Shown here: positions 19,248 through 27,692 of the stretch, piece after piece | Numbering within the stretch: the first letter of the stretch is position 1 | Layout: the number at the start of each line of letters is the position of its first letter | Source of the DNA: G963704535 sp963704535 | GTDB taxonomy: Bacteria > Chloroflexota > Chloroflexia > Chloroflexales > Roseiflexaceae | NCBI GenBank assembly: GCA_963704535.1 | Contig: OY969916.1 | Span: forward strand, 3,596,001-3,660,000 | Length of the DNA: 64,000 nucleotides | Reading direction: 5' to 3' | Made by a program: the position numbers and the translations under genes | Notes under the pieces: model-generated | Told to the model about the DNA's origin: nothing | Database searches by the model: none | Seen by the model: only the letters and a program-made list of their open reading frames with translations

Positions 19248-19396
19248 GAGCAACTGTTTGAAAAGGGTACTACTCCGCCGACGATCTGTGGTGGAAAAGG
19301 GATTCTTGAGGGGCGGCCCCTCAAACTCCCCCTTTTCAGACAGTCTGTGAGAGGAGGAGACTGAGGGGGCTGCCCCCTCAAACCCCCTTTTTCCCA
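19248..19396. repeat. MITE copy plus partial second copy between csoR and copA
   Basis: Left end CAACTGTTTGAAAAGGG, internal hairpin TTGAGGGGCGGCCCCTCAA, right end CCTTTTCAGACAGTCTGTGA. A partial copy follows (GACTGAGGGGGCTGCCCCCTC to CCCCCTTTTT). It lies within the presumed csoR-copA transcript and could attenuate copA expression. A short GACAACGGACAACT tandem repeat follows to about 19430. Confidence 0.75.
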
Positions 19397-19433
19397 AAGT
19401 TGCAACTGACAACGGACAACTGACAACGGACGA

Positions 19434-19709
19434 CTAAACGTTACTTGAGGTCTCGAAGACCTGGAGCAGCTCGCGCACCACCCGCTCACGCTCCTGGAGG
19501 TCCTCGCCTCGGATGGCGGTGGTGACGCAGCCGCTCAGGTGATTGGCCAGGATCAGGCTGTTGAATTTATCGAGCGCGCGCTGGATCGCTTGGGTCTGCT
19601 TGAGGATATCAATGCAGTAGGCGTCTTCGTCGAGCATCCGTTGGACGCCGCGTACGTGGCCCTCGATCGTCTTGAGCCGGCTCACCAGTTGTTGTTTTGA
19701 ATCAGCCAT
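19434..19709 (-). CDS. csoR: Copper-sensing repressor, CsoR family
   Basis: A 91-residue all-helical repressor. It has the ligand residues expected for Cu(I): a Cys in EDAYCIDILKQTQAI and a His and Cys in LANHLSGCV. The ATG at 19709 is chosen because the protein then has normal length and the promoter and operator lie immediately upstream. Without copper it would bind the GC-rich operator at 19727-19755 and repress itself and copA downstream. A MITE separates the two genes. Confidence 0.9.
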   Translation of the reverse strand: MADSKQQLVSRLKTIEGHVRGVQRMLDEDAYCIDILKQTQAIQRALDKFNSLILANHLSGCVTTAIRGEDLQERERVVRELLQVFETSSNV

Positions 19710-19726
19710 GTGCTGCCTTCTTTCTT

Positions 19727-19755
19727 TATACCCCCTCCCGGGGGGGGGTGGGTAT
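19727..19755 (-). promoter_or_regulatory. CsoR-type operator
   Basis: TATACCCCCTCCCGGGGGGG (19727-19746), continuing to GTGGGTATA, forms a pseudo-palindrome of C and G runs with TATAC/GTATA flanks, like known CsoR sites. It starts 18 bp upstream of the csoR ATG and abuts the -10 box, so bound repressor would block transcription. Confidence 0.8.
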
Positions 19756-19784
19756 AGTATACGTCGGTGCGGCGGGATTGTCAA
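19756..19784 (-). promoter_or_regulatory. csoR-copA promoter
   Basis: On the minus strand: TTGACA (19784-19779), exactly 17 bases, then TATACT (19761-19756). This is a near-consensus housekeeping-sigma promoter directly followed by the CsoR operator. Confidence 0.8.
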
Positions 19785-19808
19785 TAGGCGCGGCGGCTCG
19801 TGTATAAT
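19778..19808 (+). promoter_or_regulatory. Promoter of the M61 peptidase gene
   Basis: TTGTCA (19778-19783) and TATAAT (19803-19808) with 19-bp spacing. It overlaps the divergent csoR -35 box on the other strand, so csoR and the peptidase share one compact promoter region. Confidence 0.55.
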
Positions 19809-19857
19809 ATCCACCTGTTCTAACATAAGCGATCAACATCTATGAGGTTCCAAAGCC

Positions 19858-21723
19858 ATGCCGCCTAGCATCAGCTATACCATCGCCATGCCTCGCCCCG
19901 AAACCCACCTCTACGAAGTGACGCTGGAGGTGCGCGACACCGCTGGGCCGGTGCTCGACCTCGCGCTGCCGGCGTGGACCCCCGGCTCGTATATGATCCG
20001 CGAGTACGCCCGGCACGTCCAGGAGTTCGCCGCCTGCTCGGCAGCCGGCGCGGGCCTGCCCTGGCGCAAGCTCGACAAGGCGACCTGGCGGATCGAGACC
20101 AGCGGTGCGCCGTACGTCAGAGTCAGCTACAAGGTCTACGCCAATGAGCTGACTGTTCGCACCAGCCACCTGGACAGCAGCCACGGCTACTTCAACCCGG
20201 CGACGGTCTGCATGTACATCCCCGACCGCACCGACGAGTCGCTGGCGGTGCATGTGATCGCGCCAGAGGGCTGGCATGTCGCCACGGGCCTTGATCCGAT
20301 CGGGGACGGGGAGATTGGAGATGGGAGATTAGAGCACGCACCATCTCCAATCTCCAATCTCCAACCCCCAGCGCCGGTTGCATCTTTTATCGCGCGGGAC
20401 TATGACGAGCTGGTCGATGCGCCCTTCGAGTGCGGCACCCACCGGCTGCTGGCCTTCGAGGTGGACGGCATTCCGCACCGGATCGCGCTGTGGGGCCGCG
20501 GCAATGAGGACCAGGCGCAGCTCATCGCTGACACAAAGCGGATCGTGGAGACAACCCGCGATATGTTCGGCGGGCTGCCCTACGACCACTACACCTTCAT
20601 CGTCCACCTGGCCGACGGTCGCGGCGGCGGGCTGGAGCACCGCAACAGCGTCACCATGCTGGTCGACCGCTGGACCTTCCAGCCGCGCAAGTCCTATGAG
20701 CGCTACCTGGGCCTGACTGCCCACGAGTTCTTCCACGTGTGGAATGTCAAGCGCCTGCGCGCCGTGCCGCTGGGGCCGTTCGACTACAGCCGCGAGAACT
20801 ACACCCGCCAGCTCTGGGCGATGGAGGGCGTGACCAGCTACTACACCGAGCTGCTGCTGCTGCGCGCTGGCCTGATCGCGCCGGCGCGCTACTTCGAACT
20901 GCTGTCCGACAAGATCAAGGCGTTGCAAGGGCAGCCGGGCCGCGCCCTCCAGAGCCTGGAGCAGAGCAGCTTCGACGCCTGGATCAAGCTCTACCGGCCC
21001 GACGAGAACACGCCCAATAGCGCGATCTCCTACTACCTCAAGGGCGAGTTGGTCGCGCTGCTACTCGACCTGGAGATCCGCCGCCGCACCACCGGCGCGC
21101 GCGCGCTCGACGACGTGCTGCGCTCGCTCTACGCCAACTACCCGATCGCCGGGCCGGGCATCCCCGAGGACGGCGGCTACCGCGCTGCGGTCGAGGCAGT
21201 GGTCGCGGGCGGCGGGGTGGGGGGCGAAGACGGCTCCTTCGCCTCGTTCTTCGTGCGCTATATCGCCGGGACGGTCGAGCTGGACTACGCCGGCGCGCTG
21301 GCCTACGCCGGGCTGTGGATGGACTGGGGTTACGAGAAGCAGCCCGAAGGCGACCGCGCACCCACATGGCTCGGCGTCAAGCTCAAGGCCGAGGATGGCC
21401 GCGCCAGGGTCGCCCACGTGCTGGCCGACGGCCCGGCCTACGCCGCCGGGGTCAACGCCGGCGACGAGCTGCTGGCGCTGGAGGGCTTTCGGGTCGACGA
21501 GGAGCGCCTCAACGCCCGCCTGGCCGAGCGTCGCCCCGGCGACACCGTCACGCTCAGCCTGTTTCGCCGCGACGAGCTGCTGCACCTCCCGGTCGTGCTG
21601 GCCGCCGCGCCGCACAATACCCTGGCGATCCGGCAGCTCGAAGCGCCGGATGAGGCGCAGCGCCGGCTGTACGAGGGGTGGATCGGGGCATGGGATGGGG
21701 AAGGGGTGGAAGACGATCGGTAG
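19858..21723 (+). CDS. M61 family peptidase with PDZ domain
   Basis: Zinc metallopeptidase of 621 residues (glycyl-aminopeptidase family). The N-terminal beta domain contains LPAWTPGSYMIREYARHV. The catalytic motif is GLTAHEFFHVWNVKRLR (HExxH), followed by LWAMEGVTSYYTELLL with the third-ligand Glu. A C-terminal PDZ domain (LADGPAYAAGVNAGDELLAL) precedes the end. No signal peptide is evident, suggesting a cytoplasmic enzyme. A self-complementary tandem repeat at 20309-20367 is translated in frame, in a loop after the first domain. Confidence 0.9.
   Translation: MPPSISYTIAMPRPETHLYEVTLEVRDTAGPVLDLALPAWTPGSYMIREYARHVQEFAACSAAGAGLPWRKLDKATWRIETSGAPYVRVSYKVYANELTVRTSHLDSSHGYFNPATVCMYIPDRTDESLAVHVIAPEGWHVATGLDPIGDGEIGDGRLEHAPSPISNLQPPAPVASFIARDYDELVDAPFECGTHRLLAFEVDGIPHRIALWGRGNEDQAQLIADTKRIVETTRDMFGGLPYDHYTFIVHLADGRGGGLEHRNSVTMLVDRWTFQPRKSYERYLGLTAHEFFHVWNVKRLRAVPLGPFDYSRENYTRQLWAMEGVTSYYTELLLLRAGLIAPARYFELLSDKIKALQGQPGRALQSLEQSSFDAWIKLYRPDENTPNSAISYYLKGELVALLLDLEIRRRTTGARALDDVLRSLYANYPIAGPGIPEDGGYRAAVEAVVAGGGVGGEDGSFASFFVRYIAGTVELDYAGALAYAGLWMDWGYEKQPEGDRAPTWLGVKLKAEDGRARVAHVLADGPAYAAGVNAGDELLALEGFRVDEERLNARLAERRPGDTVTLSLFRRDELLHLPVVLAAAPHNTLAIRQLEAPDEAQRRLYEGWIGAWDGEGVEDDR
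20309..20367. repeat. In-frame palindromic repeat inside the M61 gene
   Basis: GGAGATTGGAGATGGGAGAT on one arm and ATCTCCAATCTCCAATCTCC on the other, separated by about 15 bases. It encodes GDGEIGDGRLEHAPSPISNL without breaking the frame. A related GAGATT repeat supplies the stop codon of the hydrolase at 31415. Confidence 0.8.
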
Positions 21724-21731
21724 GTCTTGGG

Positions 21732-22079
21732 TCAGATGTAACGCAGTTGATCTTGCATTTCATCTGCCGTCACCTGATTGAGGATCAACAAAAGCCGCCG
21801 CACAATTTCATAGGGCGGATGGCGTACGGCGATAATGATGCCGGAGTGGGTCTGGCCGGTAGCGAAGTAGGTTTGCGCCAATACCTCAAAGTCGTCCCGA
21901 TTATGGGTAAGGAGAGTCTTCCGCTGACTGGCGGCATACCCTAACTGATCAGCATCGCTGGCATGCAGTTGGCCGGCCTCGCGGGTAGTGATGGCGATAA
22001 AACCTCGCGCCCGCACTAAATCGGCTACCAGCACACTCACATCTTCGTCCAGGTAGAGTTCGATGAAGAGCTGTGTCAC
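21732..22079 (-). CDS. DUF5615 PIN-like toxin, separated from its antitoxin
   Basis: A 115-residue toxin with IELYLDEDVSVLVADLVRA, an ASDADQLGYAA acidic site and LLTHNRDDFEVLA. The start is GTG at 22079 within GTGA. Before the IS982 insertion this GTGA evidently overlapped the stop of the DUF433 antitoxin gene now at 23115-23468. The two genes are therefore the halves of one toxin-antitoxin operon. The toxin is now about 1.1 kb from its promoter and may be expressed poorly or from an IS promoter. Confidence 0.82.
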   Translation of the reverse strand: MTQLFIELYLDEDVSVLVADLVRARGFIAITTREAGQLHASDADQLGYAASQRKTLLTHNRDDFEVLAQTYFATGQTHSGIIIAVRHPPYEIVRRLLLILNQVTADEMQDQLRYI

Positions 22080-22086
22080 GATATGC

Positions 22087-23184
22087 TTGGTGTGAATTAG
22101 AACGGGTCACCAGTCAATCAAATCAGCAAAGGCGAGCGGCTCACGCCCGAGCGACTGATTGATCCAGATACAGGCGTTGTGCAAGGCGGCCAAGGCCGCC
22201 AAGCGCGCCAGAAAGCCTTCCAAGGTATGCGAACGCTCATCATCCAAGCGAAAGGTCTCGGTCCATTTTCCATGCACCGTTTCGACAATCTGGCGCAGCC
22301 GCGCCTGCCACTTCCGCCAGTCCTTGGGCCAGGGGCGTTTACGATCATTGCGCGGTGGTGCCAGCATTTCTGCGTCATACTCCACATACCAGCGTCGATG
22401 CCGCTCGCGTCCCTCAAAGCCGCGATCACCCAAATACGGTCCCCTTGCTGGCCGTCCTACCATCGACAAGCGCTCGTGTGGCTGCGCACGTGCCGCCAAA
22501 AAGTCCTCCGCATACGGCTGGTCTTTGGTGCTCGCCGGTGCAACAGCATACCCGGTCACCACGCCCTTACGATCGACGGCGGTCAGCACATGGAAGCCAT
22601 CATACCAGCCCAAGCGGTTCGACCAGCCAGTGTTGGCAATCCCATCAAGCCAGCCTGGCCCAATCCGCTTATTATTACGCACCGCCACACCCATGCCGTC
22701 GAGTACCTGATAGGGTTGTTCAGCGCTGCCCAACAAGGTCACGAAATCCTGTCCAACCCCTACGATCCGGTCGTGGGCACCGCGGATCAAACGGTTGAGT
22801 TGCGAGCGATGCGGCAGGTTTGGGAATGCCGAGCGCAGATTTTTGACCGCATAGCGGACAAAGGCACGTTCACTGGCAAATTGCTTCCATTGGGCCGCCA
22901 GCGCCAAGGTGACCACTTCACTATCAGTCAGATGCGCTTGCTGACCTGGTCGCGCTGGTTTGGCCGGCTGCGATTTGATCGAATCATCCACCAACACGTA
23001 CAATGTGGTCAGAAAGGTGTCGAGATCCAGCATGGGTGTGCTCCTGTCTTTTGTCAGATGTGGCACATAGATGCAGGGATTCTACAGGCACCTTTCGATT
23101 TTGTCTTGAGCCGTTTAGTCAGCCAAACAGAACCTGGTGAGCGAGACCTTCTCGCTCGATATCGTGTAAGCTAATTCACACCAA
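22087..23184 (-). mobile_element. IS982-family insertion sequence splitting a toxin-antitoxin pair
   Basis: Inverted ends TTGGTGTGAATTAG (22087-22100) and CTAATTCACACCAA (23171-23184), extending with one mismatch to TATG on the outside. About 1.1 kb with one intact transposase. It inserted at the point where the antitoxin stop and toxin start overlapped; ATCG is found on both sides and may be part of the target duplication. Confidence 0.85.
22107..23033 (-). CDS. IS982 family transposase
   Basis: About 308 residues from the ATG at 23033, which follows AGGAG with good spacing (the frame is open to 23066). It begins LDLDTFLTTLYVLVDDSI, typical of IS982. Acidic strands fit a DDE nuclease: YQVLDGMGVAV, LGWYDGFHVLTAVDR and LGDRGFEGRE. 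No frameshift or stop; probably functional. Confidence 0.85.
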   Translation of the reverse strand: MLDLDTFLTTLYVLVDDSIKSQPAKPARPGQQAHLTDSEVVTLALAAQWKQFASERAFVRYAVKNLRSAFPNLPHRSQLNRLIRGAHDRIVGVGQDFVTLLGSAEQPYQVLDGMGVAVRNNKRIGPGWLDGIANTGWSNRLGWYDGFHVLTAVDRKGVVTGYAVAPASTKDQPYAEDFLAARAQPHERLSMVGRPARGPYLGDRGFEGRERHRRWYVEYDAEMLAPPRNDRKRPWPKDWRKWQARLRQIVETVHGKWTETFRLDDERSHTLEGFLARLAALAALHNACIWINQSLGREPLAFADLIDW

Positions 23185-23468
23185 ACATACGATGTCTTCA
23201 CCAATGGGTCGATCAAGTCATCAGGAATACGGTTCCGCACAATATGGCGATGAATTTCATCCTGGTTATCGCTGTAATAGCTCAATGCGTCAAACACCTG
23301 AGCCAGTGTTAAATGTGGCAGGTGATTGGGGATCGCTTCGGGCGGCACGCCCTGTCGCCAGAGTTCGACAATGGCGCGAACGGGTGTGCGAGTACCTTTA
23401 ATGATCGGCTCCCCACTGAGGATCTGGTTGTCAGTCACGATATAGAGATGCGCGGTTGCCTGTATCAT
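23115..23468 (-). CDS. DUF433 antitoxin with IS-derived tail
   Basis: DUF433 pattern: LYIVTDNQILSGEPIIKGT, VELWRQGVPPEAIPNHL and HLTLAQVFDALSYY. The native protein ended at DPLVKTS (93 residues) with a TGA overlapping the toxin start. The IS982 insertion removed that stop, so translation continues 24 residues into the element (YVWCELAYTISSEK...). The ATG at 23468 has AAGGA upstream. Whether the tail affects toxin binding is unknown. Confidence 0.8.
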   Translation of the reverse strand: MIQATAHLYIVTDNQILSGEPIIKGTRTPVRAIVELWRQGVPPEAIPNHLPHLTLAQVFDALSYYSDNQDEIHRHIVRNRIPDDLIDPLVKTSYVWCELAYTISSEKVSLTRFCLAD

Positions 23469-23668
23469 CGTGTCATCCTTTCACTCCTGGCAAGCGTAGG
23501 AGAGCAAATCAGTTAAGCTCATTCTACCATATGCGCTGTTGTGCAGGGCCTAGCCCCAACATGGAGTTCGGCGGCAGCAAGTATGATATAATCGCTCCCA
23601 ATGCGGCTGCTTCGCCGCACCTTGTCCTCTCCCGCTGTTCGATCCTACACCGCGAAAGGAGGTCTCCC

Positions 23669-24121
23669 TTGACCGAACGTGTAAGTGTCACGGAAGCGAA
23701 CAAAAAGATCTTCCAGCGCTTCTCCGAGGAGTCGTGGAACCGGGGCAACCTGGCCGTCATCGACGAGTTGATTGACCCGAACTTCATCGGCTACTTCCCC
23801 TCGCCCAACCAGCCGACGCGCGGTCCTGAAGGCATGAAGCAATACTACGAGACCTACTTCGCGGGGTTCTCCGATGTCCATTTCACCGTCGAGGAGCAGA
23901 TCGCCGAAGGCGATACGGTCGTGATGTGCTGGAGCGTGCGCGCGACACACACCGGCGAGCTGACCGGCATCCCGGCGACGAATAAGACGATTACGGCGTC
24001 GGGGATGACGCTCTGCCGTTTCGCTGACGGCAAGATGGTGGAATGGCGCGGCCACTGGGACATGCTGGGTATGCTGCAACAGCTCGGTGTCTTCCCGTCG
24101 CTCGATCTGGCCGGGGCCTAA
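23669..24121 (+). CDS. SnoaL-like ester cyclase family protein
   Basis: A 150-residue NTF2-fold protein. Motifs are WNRGNLAVIDELIDPNFIGY, GPEGMKQYYETYFAGFSDVH and VMCWSVRATHTGE, as in SnoaL-type cyclases and related small hydrolase-like proteins. The TTG start at 23669 is preceded by a perfect GAAAGGAGGT, which decides the start against the longer open frame. A TATAAT at 23587-23592 is a possible -10 box. The substrate is unknown. Confidence 0.82.
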   Translation: MTERVSVTEANKKIFQRFSEESWNRGNLAVIDELIDPNFIGYFPSPNQPTRGPEGMKQYYETYFAGFSDVHFTVEEQIAEGDTVVMCWSVRATHTGELTGIPATNKTITASGMTLCRFADGKMVEWRGHWDMLGMLQQLGVFPSLDLAGA

Positions 24122-24198
24122 CTCGGCTACCCACCTCCTGTAGTCTCGGCATCGTACCGTACTCTCGCGTGTCCATGAAATCGGAGAACCTTATGAAG

Positions 24199-25508
24199 CT
24201 ATGACACATTGATTTCCCTAGAGCAAAGCCCCAGGGAAATCAATGTGTCACGTGCGGTATCCGTCACCGGAGGCAGGCCACGACCGCTGCGGCCAGATCT
24301 CGTTGCCCGTGGCTCGCCAATTCGGAACGACCACAGATTCGTGACGTAGCCGAAGCCGACACCAGAATCGAGATCGCCGAAGGCGACTGATCCGCCCGAG
24401 CCGGGGTGACCGAACGACCCCGGCCCGACCCAGGGCATCGGCGGGCAGGACCGCCAGAACCCGAGCGACATGTAGAAGGAGCGATCGGCCGGAATATCCA
24501 GTCCCGGTGGAAGCCCGTTCATTCGCGTCTTGTCGGTCTGGACGACGGTCATCTTCTCGACCGTCGCCGGATCCAGCAACCGCACGCCATCGACCTCGCT
24601 CACCGTGGCCGCATACATCCGTGCCAGCGATCGAGCGTCTGCGAACATGTTGCAGCAGGGGAACTCTGCAGCGCGCCAGGCACGCGTGTTCATGTAGCCG
24701 CTGGTGGGGTCCATGGCGCCGCCGAGCACGCCGGCGCGGGCTTGCACGGAGTCCGGGCCCCAGACGGCGTTCATCCAGGCAATGACCGTGGCCTCATCGA
24801 GGCCGGTGGTCTCGATCATTCCGGCGGTCATCTCCTCCAGCGTGAACGGAGCCGCGTAATGAACCTTGGCCACGTTTGGCTCTTGCTCCTCGGGCAGCCC
24901 AATCCAGGCGCTCAGCCCGAGCGGGGCAGCGACCTCGTCGGCGAAGAAGCGGCCGAGCGACTTGCCGGTGATCCGGCGCACCAGTTCCCCGACCAGGAAC
25001 CCGAAGGTCATGCCGTGGTAGACGTGCTCGGTGCCCGGCTGCCACTCCGGCTTCTGCGCCTCGAGTGCCCGGATGACCGGATCCCAAGCGCACGCCTCCT
25101 CAAAGGTCAGCGGTCCATCGACGATCGGCAGGCCGGCCTGGTGTGAGAGCAGCCAGCGCACTGGGATGTGCCGCTTGCCGGCAGCGCCGAACTCCGCCAA
25201 TACTTGACCACTGGAGCATCGAGATCGAGCTGGCCGCGCTGTACCAGCATGTGCGCGCAGATCGCGGCAGCCCCTTTGGTCGTGGATGCGACGGCGCCGA
25301 TGGTGTCCTTGTCCCACGGCCGGTTCGCCCCGCGATCGGCGAGGCCGCCCCACAGATCGACAACTGGGCGACCACCTACGTAGACGCAGCACGCCGCGCC
25401 GACCTCGCCGGGGTTCCCTTCGAAGTTCGCACGGAAGACATCAGCGACCTTGCCCCAGCCCTCCTCGACATGTCCCCGCACGAGTGTTCCGCTTGTCTTG
25501 CTCACCAT
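24199..25508 (-). CDS. Serine beta-lactamase-fold esterase (EstB/class C-like), frameshifted
   Basis: Penicillin-binding-protein/class C fold hydrolase of about 430 residues. The active-site SxxK is in AVASTTKGAAAI; the second motif is around EHVYHGMTFGFLVGEL and the third near FGHPGSGGSVAFGD. One missing base near 25196 breaks the frame between VVKYW and EFGAAGKRHIPVRWLL. The C-terminus runs into the hairpin at 24202-24250 and looks altered. The gene is divergent from a MarR-type regulator and probably under its control. Confidence 0.8.
24202..24250. repeat. 18-bp perfect inverted repeat at a convergent junction
   Basis: TGACACATTGATTTCCCT (24202-24219) is exactly repeated in reverse complement at 24233-24250, around a 13-base loop. 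It lies between the SnoaL gene and the convergent esterase gene. The esterase frame reads through it and stops at its outer edge. There is no T-run; it may be a bidirectional terminator or a small mobile repeat. Confidence 0.75.
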
Positions 25509-25596
25509 GATCCACTGCCTTTCACTTGAATTGCCTGGTTTTGCATATTCTTCGCTCCTTACCGCTTGCGCCTTCCTATGCTACAATACATTCAGC

Positions 25597-25639
25597 TTGA
25601 ATATCCAGCAAACGCACGGAGCATTTGCTAGATATTGAA
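25597..25639. promoter_or_regulatory. Candidate MarR operator (imperfect inverted repeat)
   Basis: TTGAATATCCAGCAAA (25597-25612) and TTTGCTAGATATTGAA (25624-25639) match in 14 of 16 paired positions around an 11-base centre. It lies in the divergent gap between the esterase (start 25508) and the MarR-type gene (start 25703), where such a regulator would act. Confidence 0.6.
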
Positions 25640-25702
25640 AACTTCCTCGTTCCATTTATCTTGATTTTCAAGGTATTTATATCTTAAACGGAGAAAGCAA
25701 AA

Positions 25703-26818
25703 ATGTCAATGGGTTCACGGGACAGACAGACGGAGATTGGTGGGAAACTCGTGAATGAGCTTCGGCAGTGCTATGGACTGGGTGCGTCCTTCTTCCGGGC
25801 AGCGGCGGCGCGCATCGAGATGACCGATACGGATATGCAAGTCATCGATATTCTGGAGAGCACCGGTGAGGCTACCGCTGGTCAGCTTGCTCATCTCATG
25901 GGACTCACAACCGGAACCTTCACGGCTATTCTCAACCGTCTGGAGAAGGCTGGACTTGTGCGCCGGGAGCGCGACCCCAACGATGGCCGCAGGGTGATCG
26001 TGAGGCTCATAACAGCCTCGGACGGCAAGCAGGAGATCAACCCTCTTTTTGCTTCCCTCGCGAAAGCGTGGGAGGAAATGGCGGCGCAATACGACGATGA
26101 GCAGAAGGGATTTCTGTTGGAGTTTCTTCAACGCAGCAACACGCTCGCCAAGGAAGAAATTGCACGGCTGCGAGAGGCATCGGTGGGCGATGAGGGAATC
26201 TTCTCTGCGCCGCTGGTCGATCTGGAAAGCGCCCGGCTTGTCTTCCATGCCGAGGGTGTCCGACTGAGCTTGCGTGCAGGGGATCTTGCAGGCGCACTCT
26301 ACCGGGCCCGCTTTGAGGGACCCGTGCCAGACGTGAAGGTCAAAGATGGCGCGGTTACTATCCGCTATCCAAGGCGTCTGTGGATTCCGGGCAACGAGAA
26401 GCGCGCAGTGGAGGTCACACTCAGCACCGCCATCCCTTGGCAGATCGCGCTCAAGGGCGGCGGCGCGCAGATGACTGCCGAACTGGGCGGTCTGGATCTC
26501 CTTGAACTGGAGGCCAATGGGGCAGGGAGCGCGTTCCACATCGAGCTCCCCGACCCTACGCGCGTGGTTCCCATCCGGCTTGGTGGCAGTGGCTCCCAAT
26601 TTAACGTCCGGCGTCCGCCGGGCGTCGCTGCCCGAGTCCAGCGGAAAGGCTGGGGTTCTGGCGTTGTCTTCGATGATCAAGTTGTCTTCGATGATCAAAT
26701 GGTCAGTGGGATGAGCAGCGATGGACGGCTGCAAAGTCCCAATTATGAAGGCGCTGCCCTGGGCTACGACATTGAAACGTCCGGCAGTGGCAGCATGATT
26801 ACCATCACCACTGGCTGA
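25703..26818 (+). CDS. MarR-type regulator with C-terminal beta-rich (DUF4097-like) domain
   Basis: A 371-residue fusion. Residues 1-150 are a winged-helix MarR domain: VIDILESTGEATAGQLAHL, GTFTAILNRLEKAGLVRR and the wing RDPNDGRRVIVRL. Residues 190-371 are repetitive beta-strand sequence (VKVKDGAVTIRYPRRLW, LDLLELEANGAGSAFHIEL) resembling DUF4097/adhesin-type repeats. The added domain may bind a ligand or envelope component; that is speculation. CGGAG precedes the ATG. An inverted repeat upstream is the likely operator. Confidence 0.75.
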   Translation: MSMGSRDRQTEIGGKLVNELRQCYGLGASFFRAAAARIEMTDTDMQVIDILESTGEATAGQLAHLMGLTTGTFTAILNRLEKAGLVRRERDPNDGRRVIVRLITASDGKQEINPLFASLAKAWEEMAAQYDDEQKGFLLEFLQRSNTLAKEEIARLREASVGDEGIFSAPLVDLESARLVFHAEGVRLSLRAGDLAGALYRARFEGPVPDVKVKDGAVTIRYPRRLWIPGNEKRAVEVTLSTAIPWQIALKGGGAQMTAELGGLDLLELEANGAGSAFHIELPDPTRVVPIRLGGSGSQFNVRRPPGVAARVQRKGWGSGVVFDDQVVFDDQMVSGMSSDGRLQSPNYEGAALGYDIETSGSGSMITITTG

Positions 26819-26855
26819 GGCCTTGAGAGTGTCATATTGCTGCCTGTCTACGTGA

Positions 26856-27240
26856 CTAGCGCACCTGTATCCATTCAGGAGGGGTTGAATAGTGAAGGAC
26901 AGGGCCGTTTCGCAACCGCTGATCCTCTAGGACGAGTTCGCGAATCGCAGCGGGGAGCTGTTCGCGCTGCCACTGGCACACGAGCCGGCCGGCGCCAAAC
27001 GCAACGTTGACGGCCCCACCCGTCAAGCGCGATCGAGTGCTGTTCGGAGCTGGTTGAGCCCCTCGACTCTCCAGTAGTCCCGGTTGGGGAGCTGGTCCCA
27101 TGGGCGCCAGCGCATCGTCGTGAACCCAGCCCACATGAGGACGCGGAACTGGTGAACCAAGTGTTGGTTCGCTCCCAGATAGTGCGCTGCAACTTCTTCG
27201 GGGGCGTAGGCGATGTCGTACTCGACGGGCTCTTATTGTC
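26856..27240 (-). pseudogene. Decayed gene of unknown family
   Basis: One minus frame (27240 to about 27030) reads EPVEYDIAYAPEEVAAHYLG, then FRVLMWAGFTTMRWRPWDQL and NRDYWRVEGLNQL, with natural composition. A second frame continues LTGGAVNVAFGAGRLVCQWQ. There is no start codon before the first block and a frame change between the two, so this is a broken gene. I do not recognise the family. Confidence 0.4.
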
Positions 27241-27583
27241 GCAGAATCTTATCCATCGCCTTTCCTTTTGCGAGCTCATCAATCAGCTTGTCTAAATAGC
27301 GTATTTTTTGCATCAGCGGATCTTCTATTTCTTCCACGCGATCACCACATACGACGCCTTTGATAAGCGAACTATTTGGATGAATGGCTGGTGCTTGAGC
27401 AAAAAAGGTTTCAAAATCGTTTTCCTGCTCGATTTGCCGCTGTAATCCCGCTTGGCTATAGCCAGTCAACCAGCAGATGATTTGGTCAATTTCTTCTTTG
27501 GTACGATTTTTCCGTTCCGCTTTTTGAACATAGAGCGGATAGACGCTTGCAAATGTTGTCGCGAAAATGCGATGTTTCGGCAT
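27233..27583 (-). CDS. DUF2200 family protein
   Basis: A small protein of 116 residues closely following the DUF2200 pattern: KHRIFATTFASVYPLYVQKA, IICWLTGYSQAGLQRQIE and SLIKGVVCGDRVEEIEDPLM. Function of the family is not known to me. The ATG at 27583 has GGAGG at proper distance; the ATG six bases earlier is too close. Complete and intact. Confidence 0.85.
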   Translation of the reverse strand: MPKHRIFATTFASVYPLYVQKAERKNRTKEEIDQIICWLTGYSQAGLQRQIEQENDFETFFAQAPAIHPNSSLIKGVVCGDRVEEIEDPLMQKIRYLDKLIDELAKGKAMDKILRQ

Positions 27584-27692
27584 TGTCATTCCTCCGGTGG
27601 CTCAAGGCCCGATACGAATGCTGTCTTCAGAGCGCTAACGGATCGCCCATCAGCGGCGCGCTATCTGGATTGGAGCGCTTGTCGGCACGAAA

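Noticed and set aside
17384..19350. Long plus-strand frames (330 and 587 codons) opposite copA
   Set aside because: Composition is dominated by H, R, Q and A from antisense copA; no ribosome binding site or domain. copA motifs on the minus strand are unambiguous.
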